Assembly (NCBI GenBank): GCA_014155875.1
Contig: JACEFZ010028310.1
Span: forward strand, 186,001-250,000
Reading direction: 5' to 3'
Source of the DNA: Cepaea nemoralis
Lineage: Eukaryota > Mollusca > Gastropoda > Stylommatophora > Helicidae
DNA length: 64,000 nucleotides
Shown here: positions 51,187 to 62,679 of the stretch, piece after piece
Layout of the letters: every line of letters starts with the position of its first letter
How positions within the stretch are numbered: position 1 is the stretch's first letter
The notes under the pieces: generated by a model
Seen by the model: the letters and a program-made list of their open reading frames with translations, nothing else
What the model was told of the DNA's origin: nothing
Databases searched by the model: none
Program-made: the position numbers and the translations under genes

Positions 51187-51417
51187 AAAGCCACTGAGAC
51201 GTTCACTACGGCCAGAGTATTTCCGTTGATCACGCTGTTTATGAGCCAGTTTTCTTCGATACTCAAGTATTACAGTATATTAGTATTTTTCTTCATCTCA
51301 ATTCACGATACATCCAATTCGTAAGAATTGTTTTGTAACATCTTTTTCAGCTGTTGTGAGTATCTTGTAGTTGATAATGTTGTAGCTTTCTCTGACTCTC
51401 CACGTAAAAATGCCGTT
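51187..51417. other. No recognised feature
   Basis: Nothing supportable seen. Confidence 0.4.
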
Positions 51418-51424
51418 GGGCTAC

Positions 51425-51650
51425 GACTACGTTTAGTTTAGTTTAGTTTAGTCGATGGATCAACATCACAGCACACGGGTGCAACCCATAAGTGCTCCGT
51501 TTTCCTCCTAACTCAAATCTGAGTCTGGAGAAACTCAGCTCAGTGCACGAACTCCGTAGCACCGGCGAGGATCCTGAAAATACTTTGGGTAGATTTTTAA
51601 CTCGGAATTTTGCCCGGGCAGCGCCGTTAGGCTACTCTCGTCCACGTTCT
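51425..51650 (-). mobile_element. SINE S3, 3' half
   Basis: Read on plus: (tttag)n, tcgatggatcaacatcacag, cataagtgctccgttttcct and gcccgggcagcgccgttagg. It matches the left part of 59,316-59,710 but lacks the tRNA head. Confidence 0.9.
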
Positions 51651-52279
51651 TCGGCAATCTGTTAAGTGTAAACGAACAAATGCAAAAGCTTGCTACTTTC
51701 AACCTGATGGAATAAGGTCTTGGTTATTCCTACACGATACAAAAGTTTGAGTTGTACTTTCCCTAAAGATATCGCACTTTCTATTAGAGAAATACAGAAT
51801 GATGACTTGTTTTCGTGCACACTAAAGCTCTGTACCCACTTATATAAACGTTACGCATACGACTGAATCGAATTTATTATAAGATGAATCAAGTGCGTTA
51901 AAAGATGAATCAAACATATATAAACAAATTAGTTTTGGGCATTTCTTATATTCCAAAGAAGCAACCAAAACGAACAACGCTGGTCGTGAGATAAGTCTGC
52001 AAAACAAAATTACTGCGTAGGCAATGAATCAGGCATACCTTAACTATTACCTCTATTGGCAAGGTAAAGCCAAGCAGCCGTGGCTACAGGCCAAAGCAAA
52101 ACAACCCAGAAACAGCTTAATCTATATATAACAAATAACAGTAATCCGTTTTCTTTTTCTCGTAGAACATGTTCTGAAATACCGTTAACCGCTGTTCAAG
52201 CAAGAAATGGGAATCAGTCTCACAATAAACAGGGGTATAGAACAAAGAACACAGGAGGGTTTTAAAGCGAACACGGGGA
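51651..52279. other. No recognised feature
   Basis: AT-rich unclassified sequence. Confidence 0.4.
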
Positions 52280-52299
52280 ATCAGGAAGAAAGAAAGATC

Positions 52300-52306
52300 A
52301 ATGAGA

Positions 52307-52348
<42 letters not shown>

Positions 52349-52611
52349 GAGGGAGAGAGAGAGAGGGAGGGAGAGAGGAGAGAAGAGAGGGAGGGAGAGA
52401 GAGAGAAGAGAGAGAGGGGGGGGGAGAGAGAAAGAGAGAGCGAGGAGAAAGAGAGAGGAGAATGAGAGGGAGAGAGAGAGAGGAGAGGAGAAAGAGAGAG
52501 GGAGAGAGAAAGAGAGAGGGAGAGAGGAGAGAGAGAAAGAGAGGGAGAGAGAGAGAAAGAGAGGGAGAGAGAGAGAAAGAGAAAGAGAGAGAGAGAAAGA
52601 GAGAGAGGGAT

Positions 52612-52655
<44 letters not shown>

Positions 52656-52985
52656 AGAGAGAGAAAGAGAGAAACAGGTCAAGTGGTGGGTATCACATAA
52701 ATCCAAGGGAGAAGAGCAAACTCTAGCAACAGGGGTAGAACACAACTGCTGAGGTACACAAATCCAACTGACAAGACCACAAAATGTAGCTGTTCGGACC
52801 AGCCAATGCAACTGATCAGTCCACACGATGCACATATCCAGACCACACAATGCAACTGATCACACCACAGAATACAAATGTCGAGACCACACAATGCAAC
52901 TGATCAGATCACACAATGCAACTGTACAGAACACAAAATACAACCACAGATCAGACCACGCATTACAACTGAAAAATAATATTGT
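52300..52985. repeat. (GA)n tract, then minisatellite of about 22 bp
   Basis: 52,300-52,675 is (ga)n with gg interruptions. 52,760-52,985 repeats accacacaatgcaactgatc about nine times. Confidence 0.95.
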
Positions 52986-54000
52986 CTAATCACACACCCA
53001 AATTAAACCTGCGTTGACTTGTCAAGTCTCCTGTAGTTCTCTGTATCCTTGACCCCAGCTCGACCTCCTCACAACACACATAAATCACCAGCCGCTGTCA
53101 GCTCAAATGGAGCAGGCACTTAACGCCGAGACGAAACACCTGATAAGACCAAGCAGCGCTCTTCAAGCCAACAACCCGGTGCGTTCCCATAAACACCGTA
53201 AACCACAAACTTCGCTAACCAACAGATGCATGTTTACAGCTGGCTTTTCAGGTCATGACCTAAATGTCCTTAGCAGCTACCTGATAAACATCGCCGCACT
53301 TAACGTGGATTGTTCACGCACGACACATTCCATGAAGAAACAAAATGTGGGCAGTCACGGATCGTTTACCAGAAGGCAGACAATGACAAGGGAGAAGCAT
53401 GATGAAAGACCAGAAGTCAATCTATAGAGCGGGCCCGTAATTGAAGTTAATAGGAGGCTCCCTGATAATAATCATTAGCGGGTCGGCGACGGGCGTGTGC
53501 AGATGTGCTAAATAAGGTGAGAGAAAGCTGGGCCACCTATTCTTCTTTGATCTCAAGCATATGAAATGTCATGTCGATGTCACATCACAGATTCATAGCA
53601 TAAAACTGCTTCGCTGCGATTTTTTTTTTTTTAAATTTTACACCATACACGGAAACGGACCTTTGATTTACTTATACACATCTCTCCCCCCCCCCCCCCC
53701 CCTTCCCACACACACACAAGGCATTTGGAACAGCCAAACCCATTTTATTTCAGTTTATGTGCACTATTCTCTGTGTATTAACAGAAAAGGACTATTTCAT
53801 AAGGAAGATTTAGTCCGTTACGAGATAACACTCTATATGTGCCGCAGAGAGTTCTGTTACCGTTCAGTTTCCGAGACATTAAGTGGCAAGCAGCCCACCA
53901 AAATCCAATACATCATCGTATGTCATGGCGATGTAGGAGACGTCGATGTGTCTTCGTGTCTTCACAACCATCTGTTGTATTTATTTGTGTTAGTTAGTTA
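52986..54000. other. No recognised gene; homopolymers at 53,619 and 53,685
   Basis: A 106-codon plus frame at 53,107-53,427 has no recognisable motif. T12 near 53,621 and C18 near 53,685-53,702. Confidence 0.4.
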
Positions 54001-54004
54001 GTTA

Positions 54005-56040
54005 GTCGACAGATCATCCTCGTTGCACATCGAACCATTCAGTCCATAAGTGCTCGGATCCCCTCCTCAGCAAATCCCGCAGCGTGTAGCGGCTAACGAC
54101 GCCAGTTCTGTGTTGGTTTATCAATCTTCTTTGGCTTCCCGCGTAGTGTTCTTGTTTGGCCACCCCTCTTTTAATTTGCTGCTTCTCGCAGTCTGGCCAT
54201 TGTTGTAGATTCACAGTCATCACTTGGTTCTCGCAAAAGTCTTACTTCTCGTAGAGCATTCAGAATGTCAGCCTGGTCCATGGCGCGTCCGCCCTCCACA
54301 GTAGCCTCACCTGCGAGCTTGTCAGCCCGCTCATTTCCTTGTACTCCCGCATGCCCTGGCACGAAGATGAAACTAATCTTTGCCAGCCGAGACCACTCCA
54401 GAGGCAGCAACGATTCTCTTCGGATCGACCCCTCCTCTATCCTCTTGATCATGTTCATTGAGTCGCTAAGGAAACAAGCCCTAGTGAATGTCTGTGTCTC
54501 GAGCCATGTTATTGCTTTACTTACTGCCATGACTTCCATAGGTCAGGCTACTTGTGGTTTCAGTGAAAGCACCAGAGTCCTCCTTCACAATTCTCCCTCC
54601 GGCCCGAGCTGTAAAGGCCCATGAGCTTCTCACATGTCGGACGACCGACCCATCTGTGTAGATGACCGCGTCACCGTCTAGCGAATTCTCGAAAATCAAC
54701 GCTTGTACTTCAGCCTCCACAGCAGCCGGATTTTCTTGTCTGCATTTTCTATCTAGTTGGATGCAAACTGAAAAGGATGTGCAGAAATATGTTGGCACTT
54801 GCACCCACTCCTCGCCAGGTTCTAAGTCCTCAAGTGAACACACCTGTTGAAGAATGTTTTCGGCTTGACCCATCCACGACCGTCCTCTTTTTAACCTGCC
54901 GCCCTTCACCTTCCTAATTTCACTATGCAGTGGATGTTGTGTGTTTGCGTTAACTCTGAGGTAGGCGCGTGCCCTGCAAACTTGTATTCTCTCTTCAATG
55001 GTTGGAAAATCAAGAAGGTAGCGCATCGCCCTGCATGCTGTATCTCTTGTACATCCAAGAATAATGCGCATAGCTTCATTCTGTATCCTTTCCATCCTTT
55101 CTATCTGCTTACTGGCTGAGAGTCAGGATTGCCATTGCATACTCCAAAACAGACATGACCAGCCCCTCGTACAGAAGACATAGATGGCGCTGCTCACAGT
55201 TTGCTGCCGCCATCACCCGCATCGCAGCCAAACCCCGCTTGGCCTTTGTTATCACCTGGTCTATGTGCTCATTATAAGCAAGGCTTCGATCAAACCGTAT
55301 CCCCAGGTAATTCATTGCCTGCGTTCTTTCCACCGTCTCTGAACACAGCATTACAGTTGGTGTTGGAGTGTTGACAATATGATTATTCAACGAGAACCAA
55401 GTCACTGTTGCCTTTGTTGGGTTGACCATTGCCCCAGCTTCATCACACCAAGTACTTATACGATTGAGTTCGGTTTGTAGTTCCACAGCAACCTGCTCTC
55501 TATCCTTACCCTGACGATACACTAAAACATCATCGGCATATGACAATGTCCTGCCAGGTCCAGTGATCTGCTCACTGGTGATTCTCACTGTGTAGGCGTT
55601 GAACAGTACCGGAGATAATGGTGATCCCTGTGGTAGGCCAGGATATATTGTTGTTGGTTCCGAAGTCCAACTGCCAAATCTAAAAACTACTTTCCGTTGG
55701 AAGAGGGCTGCAGCGATCCAACTAAGGAGGAATAGACTTACTTTTAGTTCAAGAAGCTGAAGCATTAAAAAATCCAATGGTACTCTGTTGTATGCGTCCT
55801 CAAGATCAATCGCTGCAGCAAAGGTTTCAAAGCAAAGGTTTCAATGCAAAGGTTTCAATGCCTGAGTGGAAACCTTCATAGACATCATGGGCAAAGACTG
55901 CTGCATTGGTCCAGGTTTCTCTTTTTGGACGGTACCCACCCAGGGTAGGTGGGAAAACACCTTGCCTCTCTAGCTGGCTTGATATTTTCCTGGCAATTAC
56001 CTTCTCCAGCAGCTTGCCTATTGTATTCTGCATGGTTATA
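54005..56040 (-). mobile_element. I-like LINE, 5'-truncated, (TAAC)n tail
   Basis: Minus strand. The 3' end reads GATCTGTCGACTAACTAACT. The 5' side breaks off in RT at ACCATGCAG next to a (TG)n(TA)n microsatellite. Confidence 0.9.
54020..56035 (-). pseudogene. RT plus RNase H protein of the I-like LINE, four or more frameshifts
   Basis: In order on minus: RT start (IGKLLEKVIARKISSQLERQ, 56,035-55,870); a 14-bp triplication at 55,819-55,860 that shifts the frame just before motif A (AAIDLEDAYNRVPLDF); GLPQGSPLSPVLFNAY (B); LSYADDVLVYRQ (C); a shift near 55,100; RMERIQNEAMRIILGCT; RNase H YTDGSV, a shift near 54,530, MEVMAVSKAITWLE, FLSDSMNMIKRI and FVPGHAGVQGNERADKLAGE; a shift near 54,190; and a C-terminal TLRDLLRRGSEHLW. 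Catalytic residues survive but the frame does not. Confidence 0.92.
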
Positions 56041-56168
<128 letters not shown>

Positions 56169-56224
56169 AAATAAGTTAACCACTGATCTTCTGTCATTTG
56201 TTAGTAATGCATGCTCGTGACAAG

Positions 56225-56635
56225 AACTAAGAGAAAGACGGTGTGATTAAAGATGACATGGTTCACTATGTGTGATTCTAGATGGTGTGGTTCACTTAGT
56301 TGTGATTCACTAGGTGTGGTTCAAGATAGTGTTGTCCAGGACGGCGTGGTTCACTAGGTGTGGTTCATGATGGCGTGATTCACTTAGGAGTGGTGCAAGA
56401 CGGTGTGGTTCACTTAGGTGAGGTGCAAGACAGTGTGGTTCACTTAGGTGTGATGCAAGACGGTGTGGTTCACGACGGTGTGGTGAAAGACAGTGTGGTT
56501 CACTTAGGTGTGGTGCAAGACAGCGTGATTCACCTAGGTGTGGTTCACGGCGGTGTGATTCACTCAGGTATGGTGCAAGACGGTGTGGTTCACTAGGCGT
56601 GGTTCTAGAAGGTGTGATTCACTTGAGTTTGTTGG
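56225..56635. repeat. Minisatellite of 15/30 bp (gtggttcacttaggtgtggtgcaag)
   Basis: Units of gacggtgtggttcacttagg and tgtggtgcaa. An open frame over 56,360-56,596 reads as a VHLGVVQDGV decapeptide repeat, but lies wholly in the array. Confidence 0.93.
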
Positions 56636-56837
56636 CCCATTTCTAGCTAGATGCACAAACAAATACAACCACTGCAGACGGCTGCTGCTACTCCTTAAGA
56701 TAAATGCCGAATGCCCGCGTGCTACACCGCCGACTTACAAACAACGGCTTTCATCCGTCCGCCCGGACATCAACGAGAGGTCCATAAACAGCTGCCGGCG
56801 ATTATTAGTCGTACTCGTAACATCTAGGGCAGTGGTT

Positions 56838-56940
56838 CAGTTCAGTGGCTAGAATATTAGCATGCCAACACAGGGGTTCAGGATTCAATCCTTAGCAACC
56901 GCGGGAATTTTTAAACTCTCACTGGTATGACTTTGCTGCC
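56838..56940 (+). mobile_element. tRNA-derived SINE head
   Basis: gtggttcagttcagtggcta (A box region) and ggggttcaggattcaatcct (B-box like). Confidence 0.6.
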
Positions 56941-57284
56941 CAGGCATTAAACTAGTAAGGTATAAGTAAATGTCATCCCATGACAGACTCTTTCGTGGCG
57001 GTGTGTAGTGTGAAGTGACTAATTCTGTCCTTTCCAGACCATGCCCAGACAAAACTATCTAATACACGTTATACAAGTACGGGTTTAAACCAGGACCGTA
57101 ATGCTGCTTCCGAAAACAGGGTTCTGCCACTACTAGTGTTTTCATTTGGAAAAAGCAATGGCCGTCGGCGAAATACTATTAACCAACGTGTACCGTTCGG
57201 TTACTGAAATTGTGAGACTGTCTGTCATTTACTTGCCAATATAGTACCTTACGGTGTATGGCAGGGGTGGGGGTGGGTCCTGAG

Positions 57285-57445
57285 CCTGAGGAATAAAGGC
57301 CGTCTGGCTAGTGCAGTCGCCGCGAACTGTGCAGGTTAGGATTTTCTTTTTGCCCCCGACAGAAAAAAATCCCACACCTTACCGAGGGATTGAACCCGGG
57401 TCTCCCGAATGAGAGTCCGGCGTACTAGCCAGAGACTAACACCAT
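57285..57445 (-). mobile_element. tRNA-derived SINE, antisense
   Basis: Minus: GGCTAGTACGCCGGACTCTC and GACCCGGGTTCAATCCCTCG give canonical A- and B-box positions, followed by TGTGGGATTTTTTTC. Confidence 0.85.
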
Positions 57446-57699
57446 ATATTCACAGTGCTTTAATGCAATTCAATGTACCTACCCTTTAAGACTAAATCTA
57501 CAGTGTTGCAGCTGCACATTTAAAGCGCTGTCAACGTTCTAAATGGTATATTTGACGTGCGTGACTATTGGGCACGGAAATGTGTTGAGAGCTTGAGAAT
57601 CCTTGAAGTTGTTTTAAACCAAAGCCCGTGACCCAACGCTACTCGGGCAACTTGCATTATGCATAAATCCTGTTTGGAAAATGCACGAGGTGTAAAGTA

Positions 57700-57957
57700 C
57701 CATTAAAAAAGGGTAAAAGGTTAAAGGCGTGAGGACTTCATTGCACCAGGTTTTACACAAGCTTGACTCGGTCTTTCTTGGCAAAATACCAAGCCTCCTG
57801 ACGAGAGAAACGCACAAAGCACACACTCCGAAGCTCCAGTGATGATTCGTTGTGGTTTCAGGATAAATTGCACTCGTGGTCTCAACGATCCAGTTCAAAA
57901 ACGAACCTTCAGAGCGCAAAGAAGACGGCTTGATCACTTAGTCACTGAGACACTCAC
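57700..57957 (-). mobile_element. tRNA-derived SINE S4, copy 2
   Basis: gaagctccagtgatgattcg, gcacaaagcacacactccga and gcaccaggttttacacaag match 46,880-47,010. Confidence 0.82.
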
Positions 57958-58619
57958 TCTAACCAATTATCAGTTGTGAAAATGCGTTACGCAGGGGGAC
58001 TAGCTACGGACGGTCATTCTGATATAAGACTTCCTTAGAAACACGGTTCGCGGCTGTGGCGGCTCCGAACGTGAAATGGAGAGAATGACATCAAACGAAT
58101 GAACGAAAGTATGAACGAACGAAAGAATGAACAAACGAATTAACGACAGAGTGAACCAACGAACAAGCTCCATTTTTAATGGGTTACAAAATGGGACGCA
58201 GGTCCCTCTTAATTTCGGCCCATCCAACGACTCATTTTTCACACAACTATTAGTTGATTCGTCTAAGCCACCCCTGTTGAGGCGCGGGCCTGACACACCT
58301 AATTCGGCTATCTATACACAACACATACAAGCATTGTGTTAGCATGTACCACACATATATAAACAAGGCTGGTAAACTAGCATATAATTCAAGGCCAACC
58401 CTGGAACTGGTTTGAAGAGAAAATATAAAACGTAATCATAACAGACATACTGTTGTTCGTGCTGGGAACGATTTAATTATGGCTTTACGCCAGCTTCGCA
58501 CAGACCCGCGAGGAAAATCCGATTTATCCACAGTTCTATACTCAGATCTAACAAGCAAATGGTCTCATAATGACCCCGTAAATCAATATGAACAAAGACT
58601 GTAGTGTGACTGCAGGACA
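57958..58619. other. No recognised gene; (gaacgaa)n near 58,095
   Basis: A short acgaatgaacgaaa run. The 5' part of the Gypsy relic (RT, RNase H) was not found here. Confidence 0.45.
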
Positions 58620-58641
58620 GGTGGTGTGAACAAATGTTCCG

Positions 58642-60370
58642 ATGTTATCTTTAGCATCTTATTTCCCCGAAGATTTGATGAAGTTTCATGGCGATGATGT
58701 ACACATGTGTAAAGTATTAAAGTGTGTGAAAGGTAAAGTGAAATTGAGTGAGTTAGAGGTCACTTTGAGGCAGCGAAATAAATTATGGATAACTGAAGAT
58801 TTGTTGTACAGAAAAATAAAGAAACCAGGTAGAGGATAGATTTCTCTCAATTAGTGATACCTGAAACACAAAGTGTTGGAATGAGTGCACCAAGCGAGCC
58901 ATCAGGATAGAGATAGGATGTTACAGATTTTAAAGAGCCGTTGTTATTGGATTTGCATTACTACAGATGTAGAAATGTTTTGTGAAAAATGTTTGACGTG
59001 CAATATTTCCAAACCACCGCGTATTAAAACCCAACTTCCATCAGATAATTTATTAGCATCCAATCCTATTGAAATTGTAGCTATGGATTTCACTGTGTTA
59101 GAGACAGATAGTCGTGGTTTTTAAAATGTGTTGCGTATAACTAATGTATTTACTACATTAACTATTACTGTCTACGCTAGGGATCAGAAAGCCTCGGCAG
59201 TTGCGAAGACACTTGGTCGAACAGTGGTTTTTATATTTCGGTGTAATTCACAAGTTACATTCTGACCAGGGTAGACATTGATTTATTTGGTTGTTTCAGG
59301 ATTTGAGATTTAAATTACTTTAGTGTAGTCGATAGATCAACATCACGGCACTCGGGTGTAACCCATAAGTGCTCCGTTGTCCTCCTAACTCAAACCTGAG
59401 TCTGCAGAAACTCAGCTCAGTGCACGAACTTCGTAGCTCCGGCGAGGATCCTGAAATATTTTGGGTAGATTTTTAACTCGAAATTTTGCCCGGGCAGCGC
59501 CGTTAGGTTACTCTTTTTCGATTTACAACTGCCAAGGGATTCTTTACGTGCGCAACAATACACACGGACGTCCGATCTCACTACCCAGAGACCAGGGGAA
59601 ATTTTATTACTAGAGGTCCACGTGAAAAAAAATCCCGGTCCTTACCGGGGCTTGAACCCGGGACCTCCAGCACTCGAGGCGGACACCATACCTCGAGACC
59701 ACGCAGCCCCTTTGAGATTTAAATATTGAGCACAACCCACTACTGGCAACGCTGATCGTATTCTGGTATGAACCTAAGAGTCGCACCACTCCTAGGAATC
59801 CACGGGGGGGGGGGGTGGGGGGGGGGGGGGGGGGGGGGGTGTAGAGACGGAGTGTACGAAAGGTTCAACAGGACCTTGCATGACCTCCCCAGACCACTAG
59901 AGGCGAATAAAAAACAGAGGTGGACTGACCATCTGGTTGATGTCCTGCTGGTATATAACTCGATGCTACATTCACCTAAAGAGTATTCATCAAACTACCC
60001 AGTTGTTTGGAAGAAAGCCTACACTGTCAACAGATTGTATGCTTAGTAGTACTGGCGAGGATGGTGAAACAGGGATTGAGAGAATGGGTGATGGAGCATC
60101 TTTCCCGTCTGTATAATGTCCATATTAGAGGAGGCGAGGCGTTACGGCGGTTAGTCAATGAGAGGCAAGAGAGAAGTGACAGAATGTCACCTTCTACACC
60201 ATTAAGAGCAGGAGAGGAAGTTAGACAGAGCCACTCCATGGAGGTGTAATAATACAAATCAGTGGTCTACAGAAAAGTATGTAATGGTGCGCACTCCAGT
60301 AGCATTAGGAGGGGGGGGGGGGGGCTTTTATGTTACCAGAAGAGTTGGAGAGGACGGGCGTGACATTTGA
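58642..60370 (+). pseudogene. Ty3/Gypsy-type integrase relic, split by a SINE
   Basis: Plus frames, interrupted by stops: zinc-binding H-H-C-C region (HQASHQDRDRMLQIL and FCEKCLTCNISKPP), catalytic core start (IEIVAMDFTVLETD, first Asp; FTTLTITVYARDQKASAV), then the SINE at 59,316-59,710, then a G-run of about 37 at 59,803-59,840, then ERFNRTLHDL (usual catalytic Glu region) and integrase C-terminus to about 60,250. Known: this enzyme inserts LTR-retrotransposon cDNA. No LTRs, RT or gag recognised. Dead copy. Confidence 0.88.
59316..59710 (-). mobile_element. Full-length tRNA-derived SINE S3, 395 bp
   Basis: Fourteen-base flanks tttgagatttaaat at 59302-59315 and 59711-59724. Minus head GGGGCTGCGTGGTCTCGAGG with B box CCCGGGTTCAAGCCCCGG. 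The 3' end GGAGCACTTATGGGTT..., ...GATCTATCGACTACACTAAA resembles the tail of the I-like LINE at 54,005. Confidence 0.95.
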
Positions 60371-61080
60371 GTAGCAGGGTATGAGTTAAAGTGTTATGCC
60401 ATCGTATGCCATCGAAGAGATGCCCGAGACAACATCTGGGTTATAGACAAACACACATGTTGGTAGACAGATAGACATACAGATTTGTAGACAGACAGAT
60501 AGTTATGTCTATGGTGCAATAACGGCATTGGCCTCCTCTACCTACTCACTAAAAAGTTGCCCGTTAACATTTGAAGATCGTCCATTTAAAACAAGTTGGT
60601 AAGCACCAGGTGAGCCCAGTTTAGCAAGTTCTTTTCTTGTTTAAGACACAAAGATAGAAGGGGTCAGTGAAGATATGTTAAACTCGCAACACATGTTTAA
60701 CAAATGCCAATTTAAAACATTGCTATTTAAGAACATGTTTTAACGAACGTCGTTTTCTTCAGTTTTGCATCTATGGGTTCAGCACAGAAGAGGTGTTTAT
60801 ATATTTGTGGGTAGAGGTGTTATGCAAACAATAATAGACCACCTCAATGTCTTCCTAAAGTCTGGAACAAAATTTAAAGAGATTGTGATATATTATTTCT
60901 GCGACAAGCTGAAGAAAACCATTCTGTAATCTGGAATACCACAAATGAGGACACCTAACACATGTCTACAACAGGAAATGGCCATATGAAATATGAATGC
61001 ACTGTTAATTCTAGCTGCTCACATGTTGGGTTCTTAAAGTACACCTCTGTATGTGTGCGCGCGCTCGCGTTTAGGTCAGT
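60371..61080. other. No recognised gene
   Basis: A G18 run at about 60,308-60,325 lies just before. Short agacagata repeats near 60,465. No coding signal. Confidence 0.45.
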
Positions 61081-61084
61081 GTAG

Positions 61085-61388
61085 CCAAAAGCTTTAAGGC
61101 TCTCGCGCTTAAACTTTCAGTGCGCTGATGCCGGACTTGAGGATTAATTCCACACTCTGGTCAGTTGGATTTTAAACGTTGACTTCTCGTTCATTTTATT
61201 CTTCTTCTTTTACGATCAAGATTTGTTATTCGTGGCGCATATTCAGTGCTCTCATAAGTGAGGTGCATATACTGCATAGTCATCTCATAAACTTCGCCTT
61301 CAGAAAGCAATGAGAAATCTATACCAAAGGTAAAATTGCCAAGAAAATCAACCTGGGGTTTATCGCAACGTCCTACAAAGGCATATAC
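61085..61388 (+). mobile_element. tRNA-type SINE S1, diverged sense copy
   Basis: cagaaagcaatgagaaatct body, attgccaagaaaatcaacct and caacgtcctacaaaggcata 3' part. The head is poorly preserved. Confidence 0.7.
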
Positions 61389-61402
61389 ACACGTCGCTAG
61401 AG

Positions 61403-61500
61403 CTATGGAGTTCGTGCTCTGTGCGACACTTTCTGCGCTGCGGAAAGAGACCGAGACATATGGGATAAAACCCGGTGCAATGAAATCGACCCAGTCGACT
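61403..61500 (+). mobile_element. SINE S4, 3' part
   Basis: gttcgtgctctgtgcgacac, gagaccgag and ataaaacccggtgcaatgaa correspond to the 3' half of 46,862-47,130. Confidence 0.75.
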
Positions 61501-61541
61501 TTTTTATATACACACCACTGTACGTACTTGCGTGCGTTCGC

Positions 61542-61542
<1 letters not shown>

Positions 61543-61620
<78 letters not shown>

Positions 61621-61710
61621 CCAATGTCTAACTGGTTTGCTATTCAAAGAAACGCTTTCATCGCACAGGGAGCTCCTCCCCCCTCCCACCCCCCCCACCC
61701 CCCCCCCTCT
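61543..61710. repeat. (CT)n microsatellite and C-runs
   Basis: (ct)n over 61,543-61,618; short C runs over 61,678-61,708. Confidence 0.97.
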
Positions 61711-62039
61711 CTTTTTCCTTCATGCTAATTTCCAACATTAGAAAACAGAAGAAAATCTCCTCATCGTGCACGAACTCCCACGCACTCCGAAGCACCAGCG
61801 AGCATCCAGATGTGTATATACCAGGAACAACATCATCCAGTGCAAGCTCCACAGTGGTAGTACGGTATGTACTGTCCTGAACTGACAATGCACAAGGTGC
61901 AAGGCTGCTAGCTCCGAGACCATCAAACTTGACGCTTCATTACGGTTTCAATAGATTGTTATGTCGCTTAATGTGAGCAAAGTATATCGTCTTCCTAATT
62001 GGTATTTCCTTCATCACTGCTGTACTTTGCTTTTCTCAC
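61711..62039. other. Mostly unclassified; short S3-like piece at about 61,765-61,810
   Basis: gtgcacgaactccc and gaagcaccagcgag resemble the S3 SINE middle. Confidence 0.45.
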
Positions 62040-62220
62040 TGTTACTTGCATCAGCACTGTCGTACGTAGTCTTTCTCATTGTCATTTCCATTAGCAGTGT
62101 GGTACCGTACGTAGTCTTTCTCATTGTCATTTCCATTAGCAGTGTGGCACCGTACGTAGTCTTTCTCATTGTCATTTCCATTAGCAGTGTGGCACCGTAC
62201 GTAGTCTTTCTCACTTCTAT
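62040..62220. repeat. 45-bp tandem repeat, about four units
   Basis: cgtacgtagtctttctcatt, gtcatttccattagcagtgt and ggcac repeat in order; copies are nearly identical. Confidence 0.96.
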
Positions 62221-62675
62221 TTCCTTTAACGGTGCCCTTGTTATATTGAACTGCTCTAGAATGTCCTTTGTATGACTTTTTGTTTTCATCCAATAACTCG
62301 CCCCAGTCTTTTGAAGACCTACATTTAAATAAACCTCCGTTATATGCCCATCTTTCTAGACCAGGTCCAATTTCCACTCCATGAAGTACTGCTGAATACA
62401 CATAGCTTACAATAGGCTTCTATTTAATTTCTGTTATATTTGTTTAAATAAATGTACACGTTTCACATTGCTAAATATGCACTTTCCAATTTCATTCGTT
62501 TCGTGATCTCCGTGTTCAAATGCGTCATTTTCTGTTATTTGTTTGGCCTCTTCCAATCTATTCATCATTATATGAATGTCAACTGTTGGACTTTCTTTCC
62601 AGTTAGCAATACTCATGAGTTTTATCTTGTGTGTGTTAAATTTGTAAACCACATTCTTGTATTTTGATATTTATT
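62221..62675. other. No recognised feature
   Basis: AT-rich flank of the right-hand LINE. Confidence 0.4.
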
Positions 62676-62679
62676 AAAT

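Noticed and set aside
53107..53427. 106-codon plus ORF
   Set aside because: No recognisable motif, no splice context and an unremarkable composition; length alone is weak support here.
57285..57445. Functional tRNA gene
   Set aside because: The A- and B-box arrangement is there, but an oligo-T body follows and the cloverleaf ends are not convincing; a SINE head fits better. The same holds at 59,636-59,710 and 47,060-47,130.
58642..58839. 65-codon ORF as an independent small gene
   Set aside because: It reads straight into integrase homology and belongs to the Gypsy pol relic.
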